Source: CBDFHC01 sp965247585 (GTDB lineage: Bacteria; Chloroflexota; Dehalococcoidia; Lucifugimonadales; GCA-2712585). Taken from it: DNA of 64,000 nucleotides. A model generated the notes under the pieces. That model was not told where the DNA came from. It did not search any database and saw nothing but the letters and a program-made list of their open reading frames with translations. Positions 15,999 through 24,974 of this stretch are shown here, piece after piece; the first letter of the stretch is position 1, and each line of letters starts with the position of its first letter. Both the position numbers and the translations under genes were made by a program. The stretch spans positions 1-64,000 of the forward strand of contig CBDFHC010000001.1 of NCBI GenBank assembly GCA_965247585.1. The letters are read 5' to 3'.

Positions 15999-16478
15999 GT
16001 GGCAGCCATGGGACGAGAACGGTATGTGGTCCGGTTGGAAAGGGAAGAACGAGACCAGTTGGAACGACTGATTCGCGGGGGAAAGAGCCCAGCGCGAAAG
16101 GTTGCCCGGGCCCGTATTCTGCTAAAGGCAGATACGGGCTGGGGGGTGATGCGCATCGTGGAGGCGCTGGACACGTCTGCGGGTACGGTGTGCCGTACCA
16201 AGCGGCGGTACCTGGAGGGAGGACTGAAGCGGGCCTTGGAGGAAGATCCTCGGCCAGGACATCCGACCAAACTGGATGAGCGGGGGGAAGCGCACCTGAT
16301 TGCCCTGGCGTGCAGCGAGGCCCCTCCAGGCCATGACCACTGGACCCTGCGGCTCCTGGCAAACAAGGTGGTGGAGTTGGGGCTGGCGCCCTCCATGTCC
16401 CACGAGGGAATTCGCAAGCGGTTGAAAAAAACAGTCTCAAGCCGTGGCAGAAGAAGGAGTGGTGTATTCCCCAGGTGA
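15999..16478 (+). CDS. IS630 transposase, N-terminal frame (helix-turn-helix part)
   Basis: A 159-residue first frame of a split transposase. Residues about 10-75 form a homeodomain-like helix-turn-helix (RKVARARILLKADTGWGVMRIVEALDTSAGTV), then an HTH_29/32-like stretch with RPGHPTKLDER. A likely start is ATG 16008 (GRERYVV), since AGGAGGGTGG lies just upstream. Near the end the frame reads through GTTGAAAAAAACAG; a -1 shift on this A7 run would continue as K-K-N-S-L-K-P-W-Q-K-K-E-W straight into the catalytic frame. Without the shift the product ends with about 12 unrelated residues. Both IS copies have the same site, arguing for programmed slippage rather than decay. Confidence 0.85.
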   Translation: MAAMGRERYVVRLEREERDQLERLIRGGKSPARKVARARILLKADTGWGVMRIVEALDTSAGTVCRTKRRYLEGGLKRALEEDPRPGHPTKLDERGEAHLIALACSEAPPGHDHWTLRLLANKVVELGLAPSMSHEGIRKRLKKTVSSRGRRRSGVFPR

Positions 16479-17122
16479 GCGCCGAGTTTGTGGCGTGTAT
16501 GGAGGATGTGCTGGACCTTTACGCGGAACCCTATGACCCAGAGCGCCCGGTGGTCTGTTTCGACGAGACCTCCAAGCAGTTGCTGGCGGAAAAGAGGTCT
16601 CCGATCCCGCCCAAGCCGGCACGACGGGAGCGATACGATTACGAGTACCAGCGCAATGGCACCCGAAACCTGTTCATGCTGTGCGAGCCCCTGGCGGGCT
16701 GGAGGCATGTGGCAGTGACCGAACGTCGTACCATGGTGGACTTCGCTCAGCAGATGCGGTGGCTGGCCGATGAAGCTTACCCAGCGTCCGAGAAGATCCG
16801 GGTGGTGCTGGACAACCTCAACACCCACAAACCAGCTTCCCTCTACGAAACCTTCGAGCCCAAGGAGGCTAGGCGAATACGCAAACGCTTGGAGTTTCAC
16901 TACACTCCCAAGCACGGTAGTTGGCTCAACATGGCAGAGATCGAGTTCAGTGTCTTGGCCAGGCGAGTCCTGCGCCGGCGTATTGCCGATGAAGAGACTT
17001 TGAGTGGCGAGATCGCGGCCCTGGAGGCAGAACGAAACCAAGCCGGAGCAACCATTGACTGGAGATTCTCCACTGTGGACGCCCGAGTCAAGCTTCACCA
17101 TCTCTATCCTGCCAACAATTAG
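16475..17122 (+). CDS. IS630 transposase, C-terminal frame (DDE catalytic part)
   Basis: A 215-residue second frame overlapping the first by 4 bases. It holds the DDE triad of IS630 enzymes: Asp in VVCFDETS, Asp in VVLDNLNTH and Glu in SWLNMAEIE. It is probably made as a fusion with the upstream frame through slippage on the A7 run at about 16425-16431. The first visible GTG (16475) may be only an internal codon. The protein would cut and join the 13-bp ends at TA sites. Confidence 0.88.
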   Translation: MSAEFVACMEDVLDLYAEPYDPERPVVCFDETSKQLLAEKRSPIPPKPARRERYDYEYQRNGTRNLFMLCEPLAGWRHVAVTERRTMVDFAQQMRWLADEAYPASEKIRVVLDNLNTHKPASLYETFEPKEARRIRKRLEFHYTPKHGSWLNMAEIEFSVLARRVLRRRIADEETLSGEIAALEAERNQAGATIDWRFSTVDARVKLHHLYPANN

Positions 17123-17137
17123 GTTGACTGAGTACTA

Positions 17138-17814
17138 GGACCGTTGGAGTCGAGCTCCACGAATTGGTCGCCAAATTGGGGAGCCCCTGCGCGGTTGTCC
17201 TGTATCTCAATCCCAGTTCCCCTGGAGCCTGGTGACAGTGTCCACCCAGGTAGGCTCCCGAGTATCCTGAAGCTGACTCTGGGTATGTCGGGTTGCTCAA
17301 AGCCTCCGTTGACTACAAGCTCGGTTCCCGGTGCTGGAGGCGGTGAGCCACCGGTATCAGAGGAGTCGAATGTCAGAGAAGGCTCGACCGCCAGGGCAAG
17401 GATTTCTTGAATAGAGAGAACTCGGCCGTAGACTCGCAACTCGTCGAAGGAGCCCACCGGAGAGAATCTGCTGACCCTGAACACCAGGGAGCGCCCCCAG
17501 CTTGAAGGGGTTGCCATTGTTGATGTCGGTAACGCCTGGTGAATTGGCACTATCCACCCGAGCTCCATCGTTGATGTCGGTAACGCCTGGTGAATTGGCA
17601 CTATCCACCCGAGCTCCATCAATGTACAGGTTGAGGGCCGTGCCTTGACGGGTTACAGCTAAATGGTGCCACTGGCCATCGTTGAGGCCGGGACCACTCT
17701 TCACAGCCCCGAAATTAGCGCAACCAACCTCGCTCAGCTCAACCGAGATGGCGCCATCAGGACCGCTTTCGTGGTTACCCGTCATCCTCATTGCGAAGAA
17801 GTTGCCACAGCTAC
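17138..17814 (-). pseudogene. Captured LamG-DUF642 gene fragment between the two IS copies
   Basis: On the minus strand the first half reads as part of a LamG/concanavalin-like domain (GNFFAMRMTGN ... LNDGQWHHLAVTRQGTALNL ... YIDGARVDS). After a frame change near 17475-17500 it continues as FSPVGSFDELRVYGRVLS and then a DUF642-like start (ELVVNGGFEQP ... GDQFVELDSNGP). Neither a start nor an end is present: both sides stop at IS ends. A 51-bp exact tandem duplication (17519-17569 and 17570-17620) repeats the 17-residue GARVDSANSPGVTDIN(D/N) block in frame. So this is a broken piece of a secreted carbohydrate-binding protein. The sequence outside the two IS copies does not obviously continue it. 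Confidence 0.75.
17519..17620 (+). repeat. Exact 51-bp tandem duplication inside the gene fragment
   Basis: The 51-base unit starting GTTGATGTCGGTAACGCC occurs twice without a mismatch. It codes 17 residues on the minus strand, so the duplication keeps the frame. The identity suggests it is recent. Confidence 0.9.
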
Positions 17815-17829
17815 TAGTACTCAGTCAAC

Positions 17830-18477
17830 CTAATTGTTGGCAGGATAGAGATGGTGAAGCTTGACTCGGGCGTCCACAGTGGAGAATCTCCAGTCAATGG
17901 TTGCTCCGGCTTGGTTTCGTTCTGCCTCCAGGGCCGCGATCTCGCCACTCAAAGTCTCTTCATCGGCAATACGCCGGCGCAGGACTCGCCTGGCCAAGAC
18001 ACTGAACTCGATCTCTGCCATGTTGAGCCACCTACCGTGCTTGGGAGTGTAGTGAAACTCCAAGCGTTTGCGTATTCGCCTAGCCTCCTTGGGCTCGAAG
18101 GTTTCGTAGAGGGAAGCTGGTTTGTGGGTGTTGAGGTTGTCCAGCACCACCCGGATCTTCTCGGACGCTGGGTAAGCTTCATCGGCCAGCCACCGCATCT
18201 GCTGAGCGAAGTCCACCATGGTACGACGTTCGGTCACTGCCACATGCCTCCAGCCCGCCAGGGGCTCGCACAGCATGAACAGGTTTCGGGTGCCATTGCG
18301 CTGGTACTCGTAATCGTATCGCTCCCGTCGTGCCGGCTTGGGCGGGATCGGAGACCTCTTTTCCGCCAGCAACTGCTTGGAGGTCTCGTCGAAACAGACC
18401 ACCGGGCGCTCTGGGTCATAGGGTTCCGCGTAAAGGTCCAGCACATCCTCCATACACGCCACAAACTCGGCGCTCAC
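17830..18477 (-). CDS. IS630 transposase, C-terminal frame (copy 2)
   Basis: Same 215-residue catalytic frame as copy 1, with the FDETS, LDNLNTH and LNMAEIE motifs intact. The one residue change I see is Ser to Arg just before WLNMAE. It overlaps the upstream frame by 4 bases. Confidence 0.88.
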   Translation of the reverse strand: MSAEFVACMEDVLDLYAEPYDPERPVVCFDETSKQLLAEKRSPIPPKPARRERYDYEYQRNGTRNLFMLCEPLAGWRHVAVTERRTMVDFAQQMRWLADEAYPASEKIRVVLDNLNTHKPASLYETFEPKEARRIRKRLEFHYTPKHGRWLNMAEIEFSVLARRVLRRRIADEETLSGEIAALEAERNQAGATIDWRFSTVDARVKLHHLYPANN

Positions 18478-18953
18478 CTGGGGAATACACCACTCCTTCT
18501 TCTGCCACGGCTTGAGACTGTTTTTTTCAACCGCTTGCGAATTCCCTCGTGGGACATGGAGGGCGCCAGCCCCAACTCCACCACCTTGTTTGCCAGGAGC
18601 CGCAGGGTCCAGTGGTCATGGCCTGGAGGGGCCTCGCTGCACGCCAGGGCAATCAGGTGCGCTTCCCCCCGCTCATCCAGTTTGGTCGGATGTCCTGGCC
18701 GAGGATCTTCCTCCAAGGCCCGCTTCAGTCCTCCCTCCAGGTACCGCCGCTTGGTACGGCACACCGTACCCGCAGACGTGTCCAGCGCCTCCACGATGCG
18801 CATCACCCCCCAGCCCGTATCTGCCTTTAGCAGAATACGGGCCCGGGCAACCTTTCGCGCTGGGCTCTTTCCCCCGCGAATCAGTCGTTCCAACTGGTCT
18901 CGTTCTTCCCTTTCCAACCGGACCACATACCGTTCTCGTCCCATGGCTGCCAC
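18474..18953 (-). CDS. IS630 transposase, N-terminal frame (copy 2)
   Basis: Identical to the copy 1 helix-turn-helix frame as far as I can read, including the A7 (T7 on the + strand) slippage site near 18521-18527. Confidence 0.85.
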   Translation of the reverse strand: MAAMGRERYVVRLEREERDQLERLIRGGKSPARKVARARILLKADTGWGVMRIVEALDTSAGTVCRTKRRYLEGGLKRALEEDPRPGHPTKLDERGEAHLIALACSEAPPGHDHWTLRLLANKVVELGLAPSMSHEGIRKRLKKTVSSRGRRRSGVFPR

Positions 18954-19161
18954 CCTCCTACGTCAACACTCCTAAAAAAGGGTAGCAACCTTAGACGTTT
19001 TCTTAAACAATTACCAAAACCGAGTTGACTGAGTACTAGCTGGGGGTGGAGCGTTGGGAGGTGAGGGTGTAGGCTGGAGCCTCGGAGGGTGGGGAATGGA
19101 GGGAGGGGCCGGTCCGAGTGATTTGAAGTCTGGCGGCGAGATTTTGGTTGACAGAGGGTAG

Positions 19162-21237
19162 ATGGTGTACACGGTAGCGATTGATGTAGGCGGGACGTTC
19201 ACTGACCTGGTGATGTCCGATGGCGAGGGACGGATAAATTTGTTCAAGGCACCGACGGTGCCGGAGGCCCCGGTGGAGGGGGTGCTGAGTGCGCTGGAGA
19301 TGGCGTCGAAGCACTACGGTGTGGGGTTGGCGGAGTTCCTGGGAAACACGTCGGCGCTGGTACACGGGACGACGGTGGCGACGAACGCGGTGCTGACCGG
19401 CACCACCGCCAAAACAGGGCTGATTATCAACCGGGGGTACGAAGACCTGCTGCTGATTGGATTGGGTTCGAAGGGGAAGGCGGCGGAGGATATGTTTCGG
19501 TCGCACATGGCGTACCCGGAGCCGTTCATACCCCGGTATTTGACGGCGGGGATTGCGGGAAGGATAAACGCGGAGGGGGTTGTGGAGACGCCTTTGGACG
19601 AGGAGGACGTTAGGGCGGCGGTGGAACAGATGAAAAGGTATGCGGTGGAGGCTGTGGCGATATGCGTGCTGTGGTCGCCGGTAAACCCGGAGCATGAAAA
19701 GAGGATAGCGGAGATCGTGAGCGAAGGGCTGCCTGGGATGCCGTATTCGATCAGTAGCGAAGTGAACCCGGTGATTCGGGAATACGAGCGGACTTCGACG
19801 ACGGCGATAGACGCGGCGCTAAAGCCGCGGTTCTCCAGGTACGCGCTGGAGCTGGAGAGGAGGCTGGCGGACCGAGGGTACGGCGGGGACTTGCTGATGA
19901 TTAACTCCAACGGCGGGGTGATGAGGGCGGACGAGCTGGCGGCGCTGCCGATATACGCGATCAAGAGCGGTCCCAGTATAGGGCCGTCGGCGGGGCTGGC
20001 GCTGTCGGAGCGGGAAGGGCTGGGGAGCAACGTTTTGGTGTGCGACATGGGAGGGACGAGCTTCGATGCGTCGCTGGTGACGGAGGGGAGAGTGGTGTCG
20101 ACGACGGACAACGAGGTGGGGCCGTACCACTACAATGTGTCGTGCGTGGAGGTGAACAGCATAGGCGCGGGCGGGGGAAGCATTGCCAGGGTGGACCCGG
20201 GGGGGCTGTTGCACGTGGGGCCGGAGAGCGCCGGGGCGTCGCCGGGGCCAGCGTGTTACGGGCTTGGAGGGGAGGCGCCGACGGTGACGGACGCCAACGT
20301 GGTGTTGGGGTATCTGAATCCTGACTACTTCCTGGGCGGGGCGATGAAGATAGACGCCAGGCTTGCGGAGGAGGCTATCAGGGAGAAGCTGGGGAAGCCG
20401 TTGGGGATGGACGCGGTGCAGGCGGCGAGCCTGGTGTACGCGGTGGTGAACCAGTCGATGGTGAAGGGGTTGGAGGAGGTGAGCATTCGAAGGGGGATTG
20501 ACCCCAGGGAGTACCTGCTGGTGGCGGGAGGAGGGGCGTGCGCGATGCACGTGATACCGATTGCCCAGGAGCTGGGGGTGAGCCGGGTATTGATACCTAG
20601 GATGGCGGCGGGGCTGTGCGCCTACGGGACGCTGTTCGGTGAGATGATATTTCAGAGGTCGCGAGGGGTGATTACCCGGAGCGACGGGTTCGAATTCGAG
20701 CGGGTTAACGCGGCGATGGCGGGGTTGGAGGAGGAGGGAAGCAGCTTCCTGGAGAGGGCGGGGATTCCGCCGGACATGCGGAGGTTGGAGTTCAGCATGG
20801 CGGCGAGGTACCCGTACCAGGCGTGGGAGATTGAGGTACCGCTGCCGTGGGACCGGATCACGGCGGAGCGGTTGCCGGAGATGGTGGAGCTGTTCCACCA
20901 GACGCACGACGGGAGGCACGGATTCCGGGTGGACCACGCGGTGGAGTGCGTGAGCCTGACGGTGAAGGCGGTGGGCAGGAGGCCGCAGGTGAGGTTGGCG
21001 GAGGAGGAGCGGAGCGGAGGGGACGTAAAGGCGGCGATAAAGGGAGAGCGGCCGACATACTCGGTGGAGGGGAGGGAGTTTGTGAAGACGACGGTGTACG
21101 CCGGGGAGCGGCTGCGCTACGGAGACAGGGTTGAGGGGCCGGCGATTGTGGAGGAGCCACAGACCACGGTGGTGGTGCCTTCCGGGTACCAGGCCTCGGT
21201 GACGAAGCTGGGGAACTATCTGTTGGAGCCGCGGTGA
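19162..21237 (+). CDS. hyuA: Hydantoinase/oxoprolinase subunit A (HyuA), pair 1
   Basis: A 691-residue ATP-dependent hydantoinase/5-oxoprolinase A subunit. The N-terminal Hydant_A_N domain begins IDVGGTFTDLV, followed by HGTTVATNAVL. The central hydantoinase A domain (about 200-490) has EYERTSTTAIDAAL, MINSNGG and DMGGTSFDASL. A C-terminal domain follows (AARYPYQAWEIEVPL ... YGDRVEGPAIVEE). The A subunit activates cyclic amides with ATP, and B completes ring opening. Start ATG 19162, with a modest ribosome site. The matching B subunit is downstream, separated by ~430 bases of repeats, so co-transcription is uncertain. Substrate could be hydantoins, oxoproline or related compounds; not readable. 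Confidence 0.92.
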   Translation: MVYTVAIDVGGTFTDLVMSDGEGRINLFKAPTVPEAPVEGVLSALEMASKHYGVGLAEFLGNTSALVHGTTVATNAVLTGTTAKTGLIINRGYEDLLLIGLGSKGKAAEDMFRSHMAYPEPFIPRYLTAGIAGRINAEGVVETPLDEEDVRAAVEQMKRYAVEAVAICVLWSPVNPEHEKRIAEIVSEGLPGMPYSISSEVNPVIREYERTSTTAIDAALKPRFSRYALELERRLADRGYGGDLLMINSNGGVMRADELAALPIYAIKSGPSIGPSAGLALSEREGLGSNVLVCDMGGTSFDASLVTEGRVVSTTDNEVGPYHYNVSCVEVNSIGAGGGSIARVDPGGLLHVGPESAGASPGPACYGLGGEAPTVTDANVVLGYLNPDYFLGGAMKIDARLAEEAIREKLGKPLGMDAVQAASLVYAVVNQSMVKGLEEVSIRRGIDPREYLLVAGGGACAMHVIPIAQELGVSRVLIPRMAAGLCAYGTLFGEMIFQRSRGVITRSDGFEFERVNAAMAGLEEEGSSFLERAGIPPDMRRLEFSMAARYPYQAWEIEVPLPWDRITAERLPEMVELFHQTHDGRHGFRVDHAVECVSLTVKAVGRRPQVRLAEEERSGGDVKAAIKGERPTYSVEGREFVKTTVYAGERLRYGDRVEGPAIVEEPQTTVVVPSGYQASVTKLGNYLLEPR

Positions 21238-21669
21238 GGGGGGGTGGATGGAGGAGATGAGCGATGGGTGTTACTGTCACAAGGGGTTGCGAATCACAGT
21301 TTGGTGGCGCCCACCCACGACCGCCCAAGAAGGTTTTTACTCCTGAGGGACACCCTTAGACTCCCGGCAGAGGAGGTATTCCCCCTTGGCGCGTGTCTTT
21401 CAAGGGACAATGTATCTATTATCGAGGGAATCCCGAATGCCGGTTGATAGCGGCACCGCCAGGGATGAAAATCGAGGCTGAGATTGACGGCAGTAGGCGC
21501 CAAGGTAGGACTTGCTCTCCCTCCACACCCAGATTCTTGGATCCTCACGGGCTGACTCAGAATGACATGGTAGGAGGGTTGGACCGGGGATGGGGTGACG
21601 TGGGAATCCGTTCGAGGCAGGATGGGGTGCTATGTTCGAGGGGATCTTTGTAAGGAGGTTGGAGGAGCG
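21238..21669. repeat. Gene-free stretch with modules A, C and B1 between hyuA and hyuB
   Basis: Module A at about 21265-21400, module C (GCCGGTTGATAGCGGC then 'caccgccagggatgaaaatcg') at about 21440-21475, and B1 (attcttggatcc ... tcagaat) at about 21531-21563. Unusually, these mosaic repeats split two subunit genes that are normally adjacent. Confidence 0.7.
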
Positions 21670-23451
21670 ATGAGTGAAAAGCTGGACCCGATTGTTTTCG
21701 TGACGCTGGCGAACCGGATGGACGCCATAGTACGAGAGGCGATGCAGACGTGCATACAAAGCTCGCGCTCAGCAGTGATCCAGGCGCGGGACCTCTCGGC
21801 GTCGATCTGCGACGCCAAGGGGCGGCTGGTGAGCATAGCGCAGGGGCTGCCGATCCACGTGCTGACTTCGAACATGGCGGTGGAACCGCTGCCGAAGCTG
21901 TTCGACGACATAGCGCCGGGGGACTGTTTTCTGAACAACAGTCCGTTCCATGGGGCAGGGCACCATGCGGACTATACGTTCTGCACGCCGGTTTTCTTTG
22001 GGGAGCGGCTGATGTTCTGGGCCTTGCTTCGGGCGCACCAAGCGGACACGGGGGCGCCGGTGCCGACGGTGTACCTGCCGATGGCGAAGGATGTGTATGA
22101 GGAGGGGTTGCATTGGCCCTGCGTGAGGGTGCAGCGGGACTACAAGAACCTTTCGGACGTGCTTCGAATAGGGACGTCAAACATACGGGTGCCGGAGAAC
22201 TGGTATGGGGACTTCGCGGCGGCGGTGGGTTCGACGAGAATAGCGGAGCGAAGGCTGGTGTCGCTGACGGAGAAGTACGGCGCGGAGAGCATGGAGCAAT
22301 TCGTAGAGGAATGGCTGGAGTACGGCAGCCGCCGGATGGTGGAGGAGATTAAAACGCTGCCGGAGGGGACGTACGAAAACGAGACGACGCTGGACCCGCT
22401 GCCCTTCGCGCCGGAGGGGATTACGGTGAAGATAAAGCTGACGATTGACCACGCGGCCGGGGAGATGGTGGTGGACCTGACGGAGAACCCGGACCAGTTT
22501 GAGGCGGGGATCAACCTGACGGAAGCGACATCCAAGGCGTCAGTGATGGAGGGGATATTCTGGTGCCTGGACCCGACGCTGCCGCACAACAGCGGGGCGT
22601 TCGACCGGGTGCGGTTCAAGCTGAGGGTGGGAAGCATCACGGGCATCCCGGTGGCGCCGGTGGGGACATCGGTGGCGACGGACTTCACGGCGGACCGGAT
22701 GGCGAGTTGCGCCATAGCGCTGATGGCCAAGGTGGACCCGAACAAGGGTGGAGGTGAGGGGGGTTATGTCAACTGGGGCGAGCCGGTGCTTTCGGGGAAG
22801 GACTACCGGCACGATAACGCGCCTTACGTGGACCAGATCATCATCCCCGGGGTGTTGGCGGGCGGCGGCCCCGGCGTGAGGGGGTACGACGGCTGGGTGA
22901 CGTGGATGATTGGGGCGTGCATGGGGAACTCGTGGACGACGTCTGTGGAGCTGTGGGAGAAGAACTACCCGCACGTGGTGGAGTGCGGCGCGATGATTAT
23001 GCCGGACTCGGCGGGGGCGGGGGAGTTCAACGGTGGCCCCGGGGGAAGGGTGGTGACGAGGGCGCGAGGAAACTCGACGCTGGCGGCGGGGTTCGGGGAT
23101 GGGAAGGTGTTCCCGCCCAAGGGGGTGCTGGGAGGGGAGAGCGGCGCAGGGAACCAAGGTCACATCCTGGACGAGAGGGGTGAGAGGGTGCAGGAGCTGC
23201 CGATGGTGGGGATCTTCGAGGTGAAGGCCGGGCAGGCGCTGGAGGGTGTGGTGGCGGGGGGCGGGGGCTACGGGGACCCGCTGGACCGTGAGCCGGAGCG
23301 GGTGAGGCAGGACGTCCGGAGGGGATGGGTGACGGCGGAGAAGGCCCGCCGGACGTACGGGGTGGTGCTGGACCTGGGGCCGGAGCTTTTCGCGGTGGAT
23401 GAGGAGGAGACCAGGAAGCTGCGGGACGAGATGCGGAGGGGGAGGGTGTAG
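21670..23451 (+). CDS. hyuB: Hydantoinase/oxoprolinase subunit B (HyuB), pair 1
   Basis: A 593-residue hydantoinase B subunit partnering the upstream HyuA. ATG 21670 is preferred (AAGGAGGTTGGAGGAGCG just before it) over the earlier in-frame codon at 21595. Typical features: DPIVFVTLANRMDAIVREA at the N-terminus, DGDI/SPFHGAGHHADYTF-type substrate region, WYGDFAAAVGSTRIAERRLV, and the C-terminal GGGGYGDPLDREPERVRQDV glycine-rich ending common to the family. Cytoplasmic. Function depends on the A subunit. Confidence 0.92.
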   Translation: MSEKLDPIVFVTLANRMDAIVREAMQTCIQSSRSAVIQARDLSASICDAKGRLVSIAQGLPIHVLTSNMAVEPLPKLFDDIAPGDCFLNNSPFHGAGHHADYTFCTPVFFGERLMFWALLRAHQADTGAPVPTVYLPMAKDVYEEGLHWPCVRVQRDYKNLSDVLRIGTSNIRVPENWYGDFAAAVGSTRIAERRLVSLTEKYGAESMEQFVEEWLEYGSRRMVEEIKTLPEGTYENETTLDPLPFAPEGITVKIKLTIDHAAGEMVVDLTENPDQFEAGINLTEATSKASVMEGIFWCLDPTLPHNSGAFDRVRFKLRVGSITGIPVAPVGTSVATDFTADRMASCAIALMAKVDPNKGGGEGGYVNWGEPVLSGKDYRHDNAPYVDQIIIPGVLAGGGPGVRGYDGWVTWMIGACMGNSWTTSVELWEKNYPHVVECGAMIMPDSAGAGEFNGGPGGRVVTRARGNSTLAAGFGDGKVFPPKGVLGGESGAGNQGHILDERGERVQELPMVGIFEVKAGQALEGVVAGGGGYGDPLDREPERVRQDVRRGWVTAEKARRTYGVVLDLGPELFAVDEEETRKLRDEMRRGRV

Positions 23452-23912
23452 GGGGCGTTTGGCGCGACACCGGCTCGGCTGTATGGGCTCGTCGTTCTAG
23501 GGGCTCAGGATGAGCGGGTTGGGCGCGGAGATAGGGTGTATTAGGACCGTCTCCAGAACCCCTCAGGAGGAGCTGGAATGGAAGGGACCAGATGCTATTG
23601 GAGAGGTAATCAGGCATAGCGAGGGGATCAGGGCACTACAGAGGATTGAAAATCATAGGTTGGTGTTACCCACTCACCCGCCCCGAAAGGTTTAAAAAAG
23701 TTTTTCTGAGGGACACCGTCAGACGCCCGCCAAAGGGGGACAACCCCCTCTGGACTCTCCCTGGCAGGAGTTCTGCACGGGACGATGTATCGATTTCTGA
23801 GAAAACATCAGCAGACGCTGATCTTCCTTAGATTTGCCTACGGCACGGCGTCAGACGGTAAGATGGAGGGCGAGCCAGGTGGAGGCGAAAGTAGTACATG
23901 CAGGAGCGTGGA
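23452..23912. repeat. Gene-free stretch with B2 and A modules
   Basis: A B2 copy (gggctcgtcgttctaggggctcaggatgagcggg) is near 23485-23521. Module A is at about 23640-23765; its third hairpin is CCAAAGGGGG-ACAA-CCCCCTCTGG (23730-23753), a variant with the outermost pair switched from G-C to C-G. No gene supported. Confidence 0.7.
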
Positions 23913-24974
23913 ATGAATAGTCCGGTTAGAACGGTGCTGGTGGGCCTGGGCGCCAGGGGGAAGAAGTGGGCGAGGGTGTTGCACGACGAGGAGCAGTGCC
24001 AGACGGTGGGGTATGTGGACCTGGCGGAGTCGAACCTGGAATGGGCGCAGTCGATGTACGAGGCCCAGCCGGAGAGCTGCTACGAGGATATGGAGCAGGC
24101 GCTGCAGGAGCTGAAGCCGGACTTTGTGGTGCTAGCGACGCCGCCGATGGACCGGTTCAGGGAGGTGATGAAGGTGTTTGAGCACGGCGCGCATCTGCTA
24201 TCGGAGAAACCGCTGTCGCTGGACTTCGACGAGGGGGTGCGGATGGTGCAGGCGGCGGAGGAGGCGAAGCTGGCGTTCGCGGTGGGGCTGAACCTTCGGT
24301 ACCAGCACTGCGTAATGAAGGCGCGGGAGATTCTGCAGAGCCGGGTGATCGGCGCGCCGCGATTCGGGGGATACACGTACTGGAGGAACCGGGACGGGTA
24401 CAGCCCGGAACTGAACCGGTTCCCGCTTTCGATGCGGCAGCCGATGCTGTACGAGCAGACGATCCACCACATAGATGAGATACGGTTCGTGTATGACGCG
24501 GAGGTGGAGCGGCTGACGTGCCGGTGTTGGAACCCGCCGTGGAGCAGTTACCGGGACGACGCGACGGTGATGGCGAGCTTTGAGATGACGGGTGAGCTGC
24601 CTGTGCATTACTTTGGGACGTGGGCGGGGCACACGAAGGTGGACCAGTTTTTGTGGCGGACGGACTGCGACGACGGGGCGTTGTTCCAGTACGAGTTCTT
24701 TGAGGACTTGAGGATAGTAAGAGGGTCTGAAGGGGGTAGGGTGGAGCAGGTACCGTTGCCGAAGCAGGAGCTGTTGGTGGACGACACCAGGGCGATGGTG
24801 AGCCAGTACCTGGGGGAGCTTTTGGAGGGGAATCTGAATCCGGAGCCGCAGGCCAGGGAACACCTGAAGACGTTTGGGATTATTGCGGCGTGCGAGGAGT
24901 CGAACAGTTCGGGGAGGCCGGTGGAGATGGCCGAGTTTTTTGAGGAGCATAGGGTGCCGCTGGAGTGGAGGTGA
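23913..24974 (+). CDS. Gfo/Idh/MocA family NAD(P)-dependent oxidoreductase
   Basis: A 353-residue oxidoreductase. ATG 23913 is chosen because AGGAG lies at 23902-23906; the frame also has ATG at 23898. The Rossmann fold opens with TVLVGLGARGKKWARVLHD, and the family EKPLSLDFDEG motif (the catalytic/coenzyme-binding Lys) follows at about residue 93. The C-terminal alpha/beta domain (GAPRFGGYTYWRNRD ... EQTIHHIDEIRFVYD) contains the conserved HHIDEIR histidine pair. Such enzymes oxidise or reduce sugars, inositols or similar hydroxylated compounds. The exact substrate is unknown. It stands alone between repeats. Confidence 0.9.
   Translation: MNSPVRTVLVGLGARGKKWARVLHDEEQCQTVGYVDLAESNLEWAQSMYEAQPESCYEDMEQALQELKPDFVVLATPPMDRFREVMKVFEHGAHLLSEKPLSLDFDEGVRMVQAAEEAKLAFAVGLNLRYQHCVMKAREILQSRVIGAPRFGGYTYWRNRDGYSPELNRFPLSMRQPMLYEQTIHHIDEIRFVYDAEVERLTCRCWNPPWSSYRDDATVMASFEMTGELPVHYFGTWAGHTKVDQFLWRTDCDDGALFQYEFFEDLRIVRGSEGGRVEQVPLPKQELLVDDTRAMVSQYLGELLEGNLNPEPQAREHLKTFGIIAACEESNSSGRPVEMAEFFEEHRVPLEWR

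Larger units (their letters stand above)
15916..17135 (+). mobile_element. IS630-family insertion sequence, copy 1 (1220 bp)
   Basis: The ends are the inverted repeat GTACTCAGTCAAC (15916-15928, and its complement at 17123-17135), flanked by TA at 15914-15915 and 17136-17137, as expected for IS630/Tc1-mariner elements that duplicate a TA. It carries a two-frame transposase gene on the + strand. Copy 2 (17817-19036) is the same length in the opposite orientation; the one difference I noticed is T16921 here against C18031 (G on the transposase strand), giving Ser versus Arg. Confidence 0.93.
17817..19036 (-). mobile_element. IS630-family insertion sequence, copy 2 (1220 bp, inverted)
   Basis: Same inverted ends as copy 1 (GTACTCAGTCAAC at 17817-17829, complement at 19024-19036) with TA at 17815-17816 and 19037-19038. 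The transposase is on the minus strand. Together with copy 1 it forms a ~3.1-kb palindrome-like structure with a 681-bp centre. Confidence 0.93.

Noticed and set aside
15977..17101. 374-codon frame antisense to the IS630 transposase (also in copy 2)
   Set aside because: It is antisense to a transposase with an intact DDE triad and has no recognisable domain.
21595..21669. Upstream extension of hyuB to 21595
   Set aside because: The first 25 residues do not look like the family, while ATG 21670 has a strong ribosome site and the conserved start.
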